Of a stretch of DNA of 64,000 nt, positions 1 to 10,902 are shown in pieces; the stretch's first letter is position 1, and every line of letters starts with the position of its first letter. A model generated the notes under the pieces. The model was not told the DNA's origin, did not search any database, and was given only the letters and a program-made list of their open reading frames with translations. Origin of the DNA: Rallus limicola (Eukaryota; Chordata; Aves; Gruiformes; Rallidae); assembly GCA_022605955.1 (NCBI GenBank), contig JAKCOZ010000039.1, forward strand, positions 4,893,501 to 4,957,500, given 5' to 3'. The position numbers and the translations under genes are program-made.

Positions 1-683
1 CAGAATGTGGGACTGTTTCACTTCCAACTGGTCTCTGGCAGAGTGTAACAAAAGCCCAAGGCATGAGGCTGCTCAGCCAGTCTAAGTACACCACAGCAAC
101 TCTTAAATTTAGGTACCTTCAGTATTAAGAGTCAAGAAAAGCACATTTCAGATCCCAGCTCCAGATACTGGTGTCAGAAATCTAAGCCCTACTCTTAACA
201 TTCTTCTTTTGGATTTGGCCCTGGGACATCAGTATTTCCAGTCTCACGTTCTGCAAGGAATAGCAACAAACCACCTGAGCCACTGCCAGTTCTCCTGGAT
301 TCTGGTAATTTCCATGTAATGTTTAATCCCTTTGGATAATACAATTCACAGTTAAGTGACAATGGTGAAAATGGAAACTTCTGAACAAACAGATTAAAAA
401 AAGAGAGATAAAAATAAAGCTTTCTCTTATGTTCAGCTCTCCTGTAACACCAAGCTAATGTCATTGAACAAATGTTATGTTATCTTCCAAAAAGGCAGTT
501 GTGTTTTTGTAGCAGCTGACCACAAAGGGCAGGGCCAGAGCAGCCCAGGAAGGGACTGATCCACACAAGCAGAGCCCCCCACCTCTGAGGCACCAATGCT
601 CCACTCTCCCTCAGAAACACATTTTACACAAGTGTATCTCCAAAGAGGAAACAAAATTTCTCTCAACCTTCAGGAGTAAGGAG

Positions 684-1002
684 TTGACTACAATGACCTG
701 AAGGGAGGCTGTAGAGAGGTGGGTGATGGTCTCTTCAGCCAGGTGACAGGAGATAGGACAAGGGGAAATGGCACAAAGCTGCACCAGGGCAGGGTCAGAT
801 TAGATGTTAGAAAAAAATTTTTACTGAAAGAGTTGTCATGGCCTGGAACAGGCTGCCCAGGGAGGGGGTTGAGTCACCTTCCCTGGATATGTTTAAAAAA
901 GGGTAGATGAGGTACTTAGGGATATGGTTTAGAATAGGACAAGAATGGTTGGACTTGATGATCTTAAAGGTCTTTTCCAACCTTGTGACTCTGTGATTCT
1001 GA
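684..1002 (+). mobile_element. CR1 LINE 3' fragment
   Basis: Contains the CR1 tail signatures in order: AGGCTGTAGAG, GATAGGACAAGGGGAAATGG, CTGGAACAGGCTGCCCAGGG, GTTGGACTTGATGATCTTAA and TTTTCCAACCTTGTGA, ending with the short tail GACTCTGTGATTCTG. It is 5'-truncated and non-coding. It is close in sequence to the copy at 37423-37675. Confidence 0.9.
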
Positions 1003-1495
1003 GTATAAAGGACAAGAAAATCAGTTTCAGTACATTTGATCTGGGTTCAGTAGAATCCAAACACAACTTCAGATACCTTAAATGTTCCAAAAATCAATCT
1101 TCAGCAAAGCTGACATGCAAATCTCAGGGCAGGGAGAAGACACAGATATAGCAAATCACACCACTCCAGAGCTAGCAGGACCCTGTTTACATTTAAATGT
1201 AACAATTGCTTTGGGAGAGCTGCAGAATCATCCAAAAGAAACTGAACTTTTCTTAACTGTTAAAATTTGCTGGGTTTTGTTTTGTTTTTTTTTTTTAAAT
1301 TTTGCTGATACATCTCACAGCATTTTTTCTGGCAATTTTCCACATTGTAACACTAGGTATCAAGGAACTACTAAAACTAAAACTATTTATATGTTTAATG
1401 CTACAACAGAACTTGCTATTCTATTTTCCTTCTTCACTTCTGTAGGGATCTCTGTAAGCCTTAGTATACCTCATATAAGTTGTAATGTAACTTAC

Positions 1496-1615
1496 TTTGT
1501 ATTTTCCAGGGTTCTTCAGAGCAAGAATAAGAGCTCCATGACCTCCCATGGAATGCCCAAAAATAGACATCCGTTCAGGGTCAGTTGGAAAATTGGCATT
1601 TATTAGTTTAGGCAG
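1496..1615 (-). CDS. ESD: ESD coding exon 5 (residues 128-167, catalytic serine)
   Basis: 120 bases, 40 whole codons, bounded by a TTTTTCAG acceptor and a GTAAGT donor. It reads [16 protein letters not shown], then [20 protein letters not shown], ending GKYK. The G-H-S-M-G pentapeptide is the nucleophile elbow of the alpha/beta-hydrolase fold, with Ser149 as the catalytic serine. Phase 0 at both ends. The next exon (human SVSAFAPICNP...) is not visible to the left, so this is the last ESD exon in the window. Confidence 0.96.
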
Positions 1616-2647
1616 CTGAAAAAGAACATGTAAGTGGTATAAAAATATTAAAGCAACTCAAGTCTGTTTAGGAAAAAACCCCACATAACTAACTAATGTG
1701 TTTTAATGCCAGGAAACCACTGAACCCAAAGGCACATCTTTGGTTCTTGCTTGACATTTGAAAGCAATTTAAATGGGAGTGTAAAATCAAAAGGGAACAA
1801 TTCATCTGACCATACCTAACTCCAAGGATCTTCTTAGGAATCTATCATAACCCTGCAACACAATGTGTGGGAATTTCCTGATAAACCAGCCTTATTTTAA
1901 GAGATATATAAATATGTATGTGCTTCTGTAAGTGACCAGGATGGCAAATTACTCTTGGGAAATCATCTGCTCCCCATTTTCCCATCAACTTTAGTTTTAA
2001 TCCAGACCACACAGACTACATGCAGAGCAAACTGGACACCCACCTTTCTAATACATATCAAAAGGATCTCCTTTTATATACAAATGAGAGATAAAACAAC
2101 ACAACAAACCAATGGAACCCACCAGTGGAACCCAACCCTCCCAAGACAGACAGTGACCAGTCTAAACAAGCAGCACAGCTAAGTACCGGTGCAGTGAAAT
2201 GCAGTGGGCTGTCCCAGAAGCAGCAGAGCTTTTACAACAGAGACTGCACAACTAATGAATCAAGCTTAGAAGTGTAGGCCAACCCTGTGGCATCTCTGGC
2301 AGGAAAGCAGACTCAAGTTACTCCTGCTCAAGCCCTGCCAGGAGTTACCATCTCTGTGCCATGGATCTCTCCCTCCTTAGTTCTACAACAACGTCTGTTT
2401 GGTGAGGAAGAACCTAACAACTGGATAAATCCAATCACTGAAATAATCAAGAATTAAAAAATAAAATAAATATAACAAATAACAAATTACTTTTTATAAA
2501 AGAGGAAAGCAAGGCAACAGCAAAACATCCATAGCCTATAGAGATCACCTGAAGCAAGCTTTGGTGCTAGGAACAAAGAGCATGACTGAGCTGCACCCCT
2601 TTTTTAGCTTACCCAACACCACCAGAAGAGCCCAGCAGCAAAGTTAC
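1616..2647 (-). other. ESD intron 4-5, no other feature
   Basis: Spliced-out sequence between coding exons 5 and 4. AT-rich. I recognise no gene or young repeat in it. Confidence 0.8.
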
Positions 2648-2772
2648 CTCATCCTTTACGTAGGAATACATCCTATAGTTTGTTTTCCAAGGATCTTCAG
2701 TGGCATCCACATAAAACCCAGCACCGGTGCCAAAATCCCAGCTTTCATCTTCTCCTTCAATATTGCAGCCAC
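2648..2772 (-). CDS. ESD: ESD coding exon 4 (residues 86-127)
   Basis: 125 bases between a CTTCTAG acceptor and a GTAAC donor. The first two bases complete Arg86 started in the previous exon. It then reads [40 protein letters not shown] and E127. This is the most conserved stretch of the ESD family, including the FGTGAGFY loop near the active site. Nearly every residue agrees with the human protein. Confidence 0.96.
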
Positions 2773-5700
2773 CTAGAAGGAAAAGTCTTTCTGTAGTTAT
2801 TGTCTTTCCCTCACTGGATGTTCAGAAGTGAAGAGTCTGCCATACAAATCAAAGACTCAGGACACAAATTACTCAATCAACAAGCCCTTATCCCTCCAAC
2901 TGTAAGACAATTCAGATTTCCATTCATTGGTACAGTGTTTTCAAGTTGAAACTGTTTCAACACCCCTTTCAAAAGGCCACTGAAGTGTTACCCACAGATG
3001 TATCCAACTTGTAACATGTTTCAGTTCATAAACAAACAAAACACACTGATCTCCCCTACACTGTTTCTGTAAAGCTTCCTCCAATTTACCCAGGGATTTG
3101 TTCAAAAGTTGGGACTTGTTACTTGCTGCTATCAGTTTACAAGAAACTGTGAGAAACAGGAATGGCAGAAAACTTTCTTTCCCCCAGAAGGACAGAACCA
3201 TGTATCACCAAATGGTGTGCCCAGACCAGTTAACATCTGTCAAACAGTTTCTGCTACACCTCCCTTTTTCAGATTCAACAGTGTAACAACACTTACTGTT
3301 CATTTTTGAAGTATGCAGCTCTACCTTTTCTGCAATTCCTTTCACTGCTCCCACCTGTAAATCCCCATAAAACTTCAGCCATTTCTTCTCTGAGTAACTG
3401 CAGGGTTGTATCCTCTTTTCCAAGGCTACACTTTCAAACTGTACTTGCAGATGTCTCCTTGAAGTCAATACATCCCATCCAGTCCTCTCTTACCGTCCCT
3501 TTGATTAGTCTATGATTTACCAGCCTGGTTTGCAGAACAGAACATAGTATTTCAGGGCATATGTGACAGGAACCAACGACCTCTCCCTTCCTCCAAAACG
3601 TCCTTGGTCTCTGCAATCCTAAATTACATGCATGGGCTTTGACCACTGCCAGATTCCACCACTACCCCACACATAATTTGATGCTCCCTGACAATTTGTG
3701 CAGAGATACCTGCCACCCTGCCACAGGGTGAAATCAGGTTTTGACAAGGATCAAAGTTGAGTTTGCTCCAGGGACGTGGCCCTGAACTCTGAATGATTTT
3801 GTAACTTCACAGCCCGGCAGTCCCAAGGACTGGTGGTGCTCACACAACATGCTGATGTAAAAAGTCTGTCCCTCCAAGATGGACAATAACTCACAAAGTC
3901 CTGCCAAGAAACAAAAGGAAAGCTGATTCTGCTAAAAGAAGCTTAAGGGAAACCCTGAAAAAAAATACAAATTTGAAAAGGAACCTGCAAAATACATCTC
4001 AGCACACCTGTCTGCAAAAGCAAACCCCTGCAAAGAAAGAAAATTAAAGCCTAGCAGTGCTTGACAGCAGGTCTGTAATGGCAGGTATTTCATGATTCCA
4101 TGAAGTCTTTTTCCCCCATCTAGATACATCTTCTAGCTCCTGGAAGGTAATTCTCTTTTAGTCATAACTACACAGTTAAAAAGCACATTTTAGTGTCTTC
4201 TCTACATGTGGTAACCATAAAGTACAATTTTCACAGGGACAATAATGTGTTTGGGTTAGAGCTTAGACACTGTTCAATTTAGGGTTAAATGTACTAAGGT
4301 GCTTTGCTAACAACTCTGCTTTTGAAGAAGAGCTGAAGGGCTGCTAAGAAGCCCTTTTGTTTTGCTAAAAAGCATCCCTGGAGAAGAGCTGAAAGGTTGA
4401 TAAAGAGGAAACATCCTGCCCCAGCAGGTGCAAGAGCTGAGACACTGCTAGAGAGGCCTGAAGACAACAAAAAATGGGGAAAGGTAAAGGCAGCAGGGGG
4501 AGATCAAGACGACCCACTCAATTCAAGGAGTATGCAAATGCCCCCCCCATCTTCAAGGGGCATGCACGCTAATTTGGAAATGCTTGACCAATAGTAGATG
4601 ATGTGGTAATTAATTACTAAGCAATTAGTCTAAATTTAGGCAGGTTTTTCTAATCCTGTAACAAGATAAATAGGTTGTAAATTCTGTGTGTAACAGGATA
4701 GTTTTGTGCACCCACCTCTGCACAGACATGGAAAGAAACCAAATGCCTCTGCTCTGTGCCTATATCGGTGTACCGCACACCGGCTAAACACCCCACTTTT
4801 GGGACAACACATAGGCTCAGATCTCTTAGTTTGTGACTACACCTGAACTACCCTTCACTTGTTTCTCCAGCCAGCTCAAAGACATTTAAGAACGTTTGGA
4901 GTCTCTGAGCTGGAAGCCAAGAATGCACTACAAAACACATAGTGAAATTCACCTAAGCAGCAGAGCAATCCTCATCAGCTATTAGACCAAAAGGCAAGAG
5001 AGAAGCTGTAAAGAGGGTTCTGAAATAAAATGGACAAAACAATGAACTACACAAATGCAGTTTCACATGGATAGAGACAGCTTACACACAAACCAGTCCT
5101 AGTATAATTAATTACCCAATGAGCAATGCAAAGGCTAGTTACTCATCTCTATCTACCCTGAAGCAGACAGCAACAATGAAGTGTAAAGCTCATTAACAGA
5201 CGTCTTGCTCTTCTGTCCCTCTTCTTCATTAGAAACATGCATTTCTGTTCCTGACCTGACACAACCTCAAGACTTAGATGTGAAAAGTATTTTCTGGGAA
5301 GAACATCATTTCATTCCCCTATTAGCCATGTTCAGAACTGACCTACTGAAGTTTGGGAAATACTAGAAGACTGCCTGCTCTGTATACACAGCACACGTGA
5401 GGCTTTGAGCAGAAACCAGCACATACTGAACAGAAAACACTGAGTTCCCTGGGAGCCTGTATTACCAGTAACTGCAGATCCACCATTTTCAGGTCTGCCA
5501 CAGTACACATAAGCTCAGCCTTATACAAATCGCAGCACACCATTTAAAAAAGCCACTCATCTGCAGTATATTCCAGCTGCAGGGCAGGAAGGTTTTCTGG
5601 TTCACTTTTCTAAGTATTGGAAACCTCTGGAGACATGTGTTTAATAGGCTTTAGAAGGCAGAATGCAATAGAGAATAAACATTACAGCTTTGTGTGACAG

Positions 5701-6055
5701 CATGGTTCCACAGATTCTGTAAAGTCTCAGAAAGCCACAGAGTGCAGGCAAGTGACACTGATAACAGGTCTCTTGTTTTCTTCCCTCTCCTCCTCCCTGC
5801 TGCTTTCAGTGCCCCCTTTGTTCTAGTTTTAGTGCCAAGACAATAAAACGGTTTCAAATCTCAACCTCTGCTACCATGTAATTAAGAATACAGGCAACAT
5901 AAGCTAGCAAACAATGCAAGGTACAGAGGAGAGCTCACATTCTGACTCAGGTGGGCAACACACTGCGTGGCAAAGTGCAGCACCCCATTCTCGGAGGGTA
6001 AAGACAGCGTACCTCAAGTGTAACAGCTGTTACCACCTCTCTTGTTAAAACTTAC
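2773..6055 (-). other. ESD intron 3-4
   Basis: About 3.3 kb of intron between coding exons 4 and 3. Apart from the possible LTR at 4246-4811 I see no gene. Short open frames here have no recognisable protein. Confidence 0.8.
4246..4811 (+). mobile_element. Possible solo LTR (ERVK-like), in ESD intron
   Basis: Starts TGTGTTTGGG and ends GACAACACA. Inside are GACCAATAG and AAGATAAATAGG, like the promoter part of an LTR, then TTTTGTGCACCCACC and a CpG-containing stretch TATCGGTGTACCGCACACCG like an R-U5 region. No target duplication was recognised, so the ends and family are uncertain. Confidence 0.4.
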
Positions 6056-6154
6056 GTGGGCTTGTGTCTGGTGCGACTACAATGAGGCCATGCTCAGCTG
6101 CAGCCTGCTGGAAACCAGCTTTCGTTATGAAATTCTGTTCCGTGCAAGTCAAGC
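6056..6154 (-). CDS. ESD: ESD coding exon 3 (residues 53-86)
   Basis: 99 bases between a CTTCTCCAG acceptor and a GTAAG donor. Two bases complete Gly53, then [32 protein letters not shown] and the first base of Arg86. It corresponds to human [23 protein letters not shown]. The phase links cleanly to both neighbouring exons. Confidence 0.96.
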
Positions 6155-7552
6155 CTGGAGAAGCAAGAACACCATGGGTTACACCCCACTCACAGCACGC
6201 TGGCTTCCCAAACACTTTCTGGACAGAAAAGGTTTGGAAAAATATCTCAGTAACATGGAAAAAAAGCCTTTTCCCTGTGTTCAATGACACTTAACACTAC
6301 ACAGAGAAAGGCACAGCTGCATTTTCACATCTGGCCACACTACCATTTGATCAAAGCCAGGTCACGGTATGCTCTGCTGAGCGCCCACTCGTGTGGCATA
6401 CAGAGTTTCCTCCAGTACTGTGTATTTAAATCTGCTGACTGAAAACACTGTTTGGTAACTTCCAACCCTGCAACTACAATTTTCTCTCTACCACTCCTCC
6501 AGCTGTTTGCATTACAGAATTCTACATGTGGTCTGACAAATCCTACATCCTGTAGGACCCCAAATCCACAGGAATCTCTGTCTTTTGCAGTGCAGCAGGC
6601 AGTACAATGTAGTACCAAAGTCCAATTACAAAGAAATAATCCCAAGCACCAGTACTTAAATTTTTCTGTACTGTGCCATTTGACAGGGGTTAATAATGAT
6701 TCTAGTTTTCTCTGAGGGTCAGTTGCAAATAACTTGATGTGACTGATATAACAGCCAAGACAGCATGGTTTCGAGTCAAAAAATAAATGTGCTGTATGAC
6801 TTGGAACTCTTCACACAATTTTAATGCTTCCAACTTGAAGGTAAATATTTTTACACAGTCCACAGTCATTCTACAAATCAGACCTACTAGCTAGTTTATC
6901 AAAGGAATACATACAAGGAATGCAGTCTCCACACTACCAACCAGTCAATTCTCCAACTTTTTAAACACAAGTATGAATAAAACAACCCCTAAAAATTAAG
7001 GACAGAGCTGCTGCTTTTCATTTTGAATAACAGGAAGGGAAAAAAAAAAAGAAAGATGTAATTAAATAATCCTGGAGCCACCACCAAAATCAATTAGACC
7101 ATTTTGAAAACAATGCCTTAATATTATTTCTGCACTTTTGGTGCAAGACCCAGGTCTGTGGGAGACAACTGCCCATGCAGTCTAATCCCAGCTTGCCTTA
7201 CATCCAGCAAGACAGCAGTTGGGTAGGATGCCACAGGAGCTGGAGAGATGAAGAACTAATGCTGTGGGCGAGGCAACTTCACTCCTGCAACACAGCCCTC
7301 TTTGGCTCCTGGCCCCTTCTAATCCCACAGCGTTACCTCACTTCAGATACACTTGCGCCATGGCAGCGCCTCCCTTACCAAGTTCATCAGTTGCTCCCTG
7401 CAAAACAGCACTCAAAACCAGGTGGGGTCCAGAGGACACATTATTTGGCTCCCATGGGCTAGACTTTGCCCCTCCATCCTGTTAGCTGAAAGACTGGCAT
7501 ATAAACATGCTTAAGACTATCTTTTTAAGTTACTAAAATTCATGTTACTTAC
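6155..7552 (-). other. ESD intron 2-3, no other feature
   Basis: About 1.4 kb between coding exons 3 and 2. I recognise no repeat family or gene. The only notable local feature is a short A tract near 7030-7041. Confidence 0.8.
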
Positions 7553-7641
7553 CCGAGAGCCAATAGAGCACTGGACACTTTTTGGTTTCTGCTTTTGGAG
7601 GCAAGTAGATTCCAAATTTCATTTTGCATTTTAGTTCTGTG
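7553..7641 (-). CDS. ESD: ESD coding exon 2 (residues 23-53)
   Basis: 89 bases between an AATACAG acceptor and a GTAAGT donor. One base completes Ser23, then [29 protein letters not shown] and the first base of Gly53. This matches the N-terminal beta-sheet region of ESD (human [19 protein letters not shown]). The YWLSG segment helps form the oxyanion side of the active site in the fold. Confidence 0.96.
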
Positions 7642-8555
7642 CTGTATTAATAAAATACTCCTTGTTATCACCATTAATTAATTAATAAGGTCACTAACAT
7701 TAAAAAAAAGAAAAAGTTGAATGAATGCATTTTGTTCAGAGAGATATTTGGTCAGTGAATTATAACAACTAAGATGTTAAATAAACTGAAAAGCTATTTA
7801 AAAACTCAGTCTTAGCCTCCTGAATTGACAAGAGCTAACCTTCCTACTTTACTGTGACTATGCTTACAAAAGAGACATTTTTTTTGCAGTGTTGCTAACA
7901 CACAAGTTTGAAAACTGAATTTTAAACCCCAGCAATATATAATTTGGGACTTGCCTATCAAATTGGAAAGTAATTTTTACTGGAAAATGCAGAACATACA
8001 CTTCACAGCACACTGCACCAGGAGAGAAGCATTTTCAGTCTGCTAAATCTACAGACTGATTGCCCAATTTATACTAAATCCTGAAAGCTTTTGTCAATCA
8101 AAGCTTATCTAAGCATAACTCATTAGTTTTTCCTTTGGAATGTTTTTCTTATTCCCCTTCACCAGACAACAAGAATCCATCTACTGCATCTGTCTGCTGA
8201 CAGTATTTTTTTTAAGAGTGCCCAAAAGTGAAGTATCCAGTAGGTGAACAGAGCTTTGTGCACATAGCAGCAACATGTGCTGCAAACGGGACAACCCACA
8301 GTAACAGAGGTTTGTCTTTAAAAGGTAAAAATACTGGCTTTCTGTCTGAAAGTTATTAAGTTACTACTAGACATGTTAAACATTAACACAGAAATAAAAG
8401 AATGCAGCCAAAAAAAGCAGTCAACGGTATTCCTCACTGCAATATGGGTATTGGTGAGAACACACTGTTTTCCTGCGGACAGAGAACACAGACAGCAGCC
8501 ACTGTATGGATTCAGTGCCCCATGCTAAACAGCTAGGTTGCTTTTGTAGTGTTAC
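7642..8555 (-). other. ESD intron 1-2, no other feature
   Basis: About 0.9 kb, AT-rich, between coding exons 2 and 1. Nothing recognised. Confidence 0.8.
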
Positions 8556-8631
8556 CTGTCATGTTCATACACCTTTTGGAAACCCTCAAAGCACTTGTTG
8601 CTGGAAACCTGTTTCAGTGCCATGGCTTTAA
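8556..8631 (-). CDS. ESD: ESD coding exon 1 (start codon at 8623)
   Basis: 76-base exon: acceptor TCTTTACAG, eight untranslated bases, then ATG at 8623-8621 in a good Kozak context (AAAGCCATGG). It reads MALKQVSSNKCFEGFQKVYE, H, D and two bases of Ser23, followed by a GTAAC donor. The start agrees with the human N-terminus [20 protein letters not shown]. The ATG is the only one in frame in this exon. Confidence 0.96.
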
Positions 8632-8842
8632 CTGTAAAGAGACCCCAAAACAACAACAACAACAAAAAAGAGCAAGTTAAACTTGAAAATAAAACATTGC
8701 TGGACTTAACTTACAGTGAGTTATGTTAAAAGCTGAATACAACTTTAAAGCATTTTTGTTTAACATTGCAACTTTTCATAAGAACAAACCTCCTGCACAC
8801 ACGTTCTGATCTTTCATTAACTTTCTATTTCCCCACAGAAAT

Positions 8843-8873
8843 GGGGGGGGGGGGGAGGGAGGGAGAGGGGGCG
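8843..8873 (+). repeat. G-rich tract (G13 plus GGGA/GGGG blocks)
   Basis: Thirteen consecutive G followed by AGGGAGGGAGAGGGGGC. It has at least four G3 runs close together, so it can form a G-quadruplex in principle. It lies in the first ESD intron. On the ESD sense strand it is C-rich. Confidence 0.8.
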
Positions 8874-9582
8874 GTGCTAAACTCTGGAGAGCAAAGCTGA
8901 CAAAGCCCTCCTGCCTTCCTACAGACCCTCACCTCCAATGACCTTTACGTCTGCAGTATCCATAGCTCACTTTTTGTCTATTGCCACTTCTACCAGACAA
9001 GAAACCCCAAGTGCTGTGGTCAGCCTGGAGCTGTCAGTGCCAAATGGCCAACCTGACACCTCCACAATGACCATGCAGGAGATAAACCTGTCCCACCTTT
9101 CCTTCTTCATCATGTCTGTGCCAGTATCCAGTCACTAATTACCACTAATTTCCATCTTTGGTGGAAGTTAGCTACCTTGTTCTAAAACTCTGGGGGCCAG
9201 AAGAAACACAGGCTTCTCACAGAGAAGCAGAAGGCTTACTTCCACACTGAAACAAACAGTATAAAAAGATATAAGCAAGGGAAAAGCCACGGGAGCTTTA
9301 AAACAGCTGGTAGCTCACTCGTGGCAGAAAACCACGAAGGCTGACATAAATGGGACCATTTGTTAGTTTGCACTGACAGTGAGGCCAACTAGGCACCTCA
9401 AAGGGGAAGGAGCCTGAAGGGTCTGCAAACAGTAACACCCCGGCGAGAGAGGAGGTGGCATCAGAGCAAATAACAAACGTCAAAATGAAAGTGTTCCTTC
9501 CCTCATACCTGCGTACTGGGCAAAGAAACCACGCACCACGGACAGGCCCCAGCGCCTGCTCATTCTCCTTTATCACCCCCGT

Positions 9583-9595
9583 GGGGGGGGGGGGG
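9583..9595 (+). repeat. G13 homopolymer at the edge of the CpG island
   Basis: Single uninterrupted run of 13 G (GTGGGG...GTGTC). It is likely length-variable and prone to sequencing error. Confidence 0.8.
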
Positions 9596-9979
9596 TGTCA
9601 AGTCGAGGAGCTTCCAGAAGCGCATTACGCTCATCCCGACGGCAGCATCAAGCCAGGGGCTGCCGGAGCCCGGCCGGCCCCGGCCACACCTCGGCTCGGC
9701 CCCAGGCGCCCAATTCCGTTCCTAGACTAGATTTTCATGCAGCCAGGCCTACCCGCTGCAACAGAGCGCTCTGCTGTACCTCCCTTTCCACCCTCCCGCC
9801 CTCCGTACCCACAGGCAGCGATCCCTCCCCCTCGGCTGCCCGCAGACTGGGCCCGAGGGCCCGCTGCTGCCGCCGCCGTCGCCGCGCTCCCTCTGCACCG
9901 AGGCAGCGGCCAGCGCGCTCCCTGCCTTAAGCCGCCCACCGCCGCGCCAACTCGGCGCCCCTTCTCCCCTCTCCCTTAC

Positions 9980-10150
9980 CGCGGAGGAGCGGCGGAACCG
10001 AGCGGCGAACGGCGTGGGAGAGGAGCGGCGCCTGTGCGGGTGCGGCCTTCCGCCGGCCCGCCCCCGGCCCTTCGCGGCGGGGCCCTCCGGCGGCTGCTTC
10101 CTGTCCGCCATGGCGGCCGCTGTGCTGCGGGTGCCGCCGAGTTGAAACGC
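9980..10150 (-). other. ESD: Probable ESD untranslated first exon (5' end approximate)
   Basis: Inside the CpG island the minus strand has a strong donor, GCG|GTAAGG, with the last exon base at 9980. It lies upstream of coding exon 1, whose eight leader bases need such a partner. Human ESD also has a separate 5' untranslated exon. The transcription start is not visible and 10150 is only a guess. An ATG at 10111-10109 would open an upstream ORF if it is transcribed. Confidence 0.6.
10105..10116. promoter_or_regulatory. YY1-like palindrome in the ESD island
   Basis: CCGCCATGGCGG is a perfect inverted repeat, and ATGGCGGC follows on the plus strand. It resembles the YY1 element common near starts of TATA-less housekeeping promoters. 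It also supplies an ATG on each strand. The function is inferred from the motif only. Confidence 0.4.
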
Positions 10151-10239
10151 GCGGTCCTTGGCGGTGGGAGGTGAAGAGCCTGCCTTGTCTGTGGGGGCCG
10201 CGGGCGCGCCCTTAGCGTCCCAGCAACACAGGGGTTGGT

Positions 10240-10902
10240 ATCCCACCGCTGAAGAAGAAAATCTTGAACTGTAAAATGAAGAAAGAAATTAAAAGTTAAT
10301 CCGGATAATAGCGAAATAGGCTCTGATAGTATTGAACTACTTGGTAGTATTGAAGCAGCAAGTCGTTTCTGTTAGAATCATTTTCCCTCCACCACCGAGA
10401 CCTCAAGGGGGAAGGAAAGTTGCTGAAGTGGCCTGAACTCGCACTGCTACATCATTGAATTTTAAATATTTTACTTCTCAGTATTTCAGCGTTCTTCACA
10501 GCAGCAGCAGCTTGACAGACTCCTGATTTGATTATAAAACCAAATTCTAGTTTAGGTAGTTTTTGTCGTGACACCTCGCTTGCGAGATCACACAGGAAAG
10601 AAGATAGTTGGCAGTGCTTTCATCTTACTCATAACCCAAATTTTTCCCACTTCCTGCTGCTAAGGGGTTAGCTTTTTTTTAACTTAGAATTAAATACGCA
10701 CATTGGTTGCCAAAAAAGTGTCCCTCTCTCCCTTCTTTTAGTCCCTTACCATATATTGCATTAGAGCGTAACTATTTTTACACATAACATTTTGCAGTCT
10801 GATCATCTGTTACTTTGTCAATGTGACAATAACTCATTTCTATTTTTAATCCCTAATTCTAGCAAGGCGCGATACCGACAAATTTGTCCTTCATTTACTT
10901 TC
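10240..10902. other. ESD upstream flank, no gene seen
   Basis: Non-CpG, AT-rich DNA upstream of the island. I recognise no repeat or coding exon. Confidence 0.7.

Larger units (their letters stand above)
8632..9979 (-). other. ESD intron between untranslated exon 1 and coding exon 1
   Basis: About 1.35 kb. It holds two 13-base G runs (8843-8855 with following G blocks, and 9583-9595) and, in its upstream part, the 3' half of the CpG island. I see no gene. Confidence 0.65.
1496..10150 (-). other. ESD: ESD gene, 5' part (S-formylglutathione hydrolase / esterase D), cut by the left edge
   Basis: Gene span on the minus strand. The family hydrolyses S-formylglutathione to glutathione and formate in the cytosol, the last step of glutathione-dependent formaldehyde detoxification, and it is an alpha/beta-hydrolase with a Ser-Asp-His triad. 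Five coding exons with GT/AG boundaries and matching phases join into residues 1-167 of a protein closely resembling human ESD (282 residues): MALKQVSSNK start, [33 protein letters not shown], then [10 protein letters not shown]. Nucleophile Ser149 falls at the same number as in human. The exons carrying the catalytic Asp and His are not found between bases 1 and 1495, so they lie outside the window. The first exon is untranslated and lies in a CpG island, as expected for a housekeeping gene. The 5' limit is approximate. HTR2A lies upstream in the same orientation, as in mammals. Confidence 0.95.
9600..10240. promoter_or_regulatory. CpG island promoter of ESD
   Basis: Dense CpG and GC-rich sequence in an otherwise AT-rich window, with many GCGG and CCGCC boxes (possible Sp1 sites) and no clear TATA box. 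A 12-base palindrome CCGCCATGGCGG at 10105-10116 contains the ATGGCGG core of YY1-type initiator elements. The position fits the 5' end of ESD. A divergent transcript on the plus strand is possible but no coding gene is seen there. Confidence 0.85.

Noticed and set aside
1..1495. Search for the remaining ESD exons
   Set aside because: No sequence encoding the SVSAFAPICNP segment or the DDQF and GYDHSYYF segments was found on the minus strand, so they must be outside the window.
1082..1606. 174-residue plus-strand frame
   Set aside because: Antisense shadow of ESD coding exon 5 and its intron; no protein signature.
9737..10174. 145-residue plus-strand frame in the CpG island
   Set aside because: Open only because GC-rich DNA has few stops; low-complexity Pro/Ala/Arg composition and no known protein. 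It overlaps the ESD first exon on the other strand.
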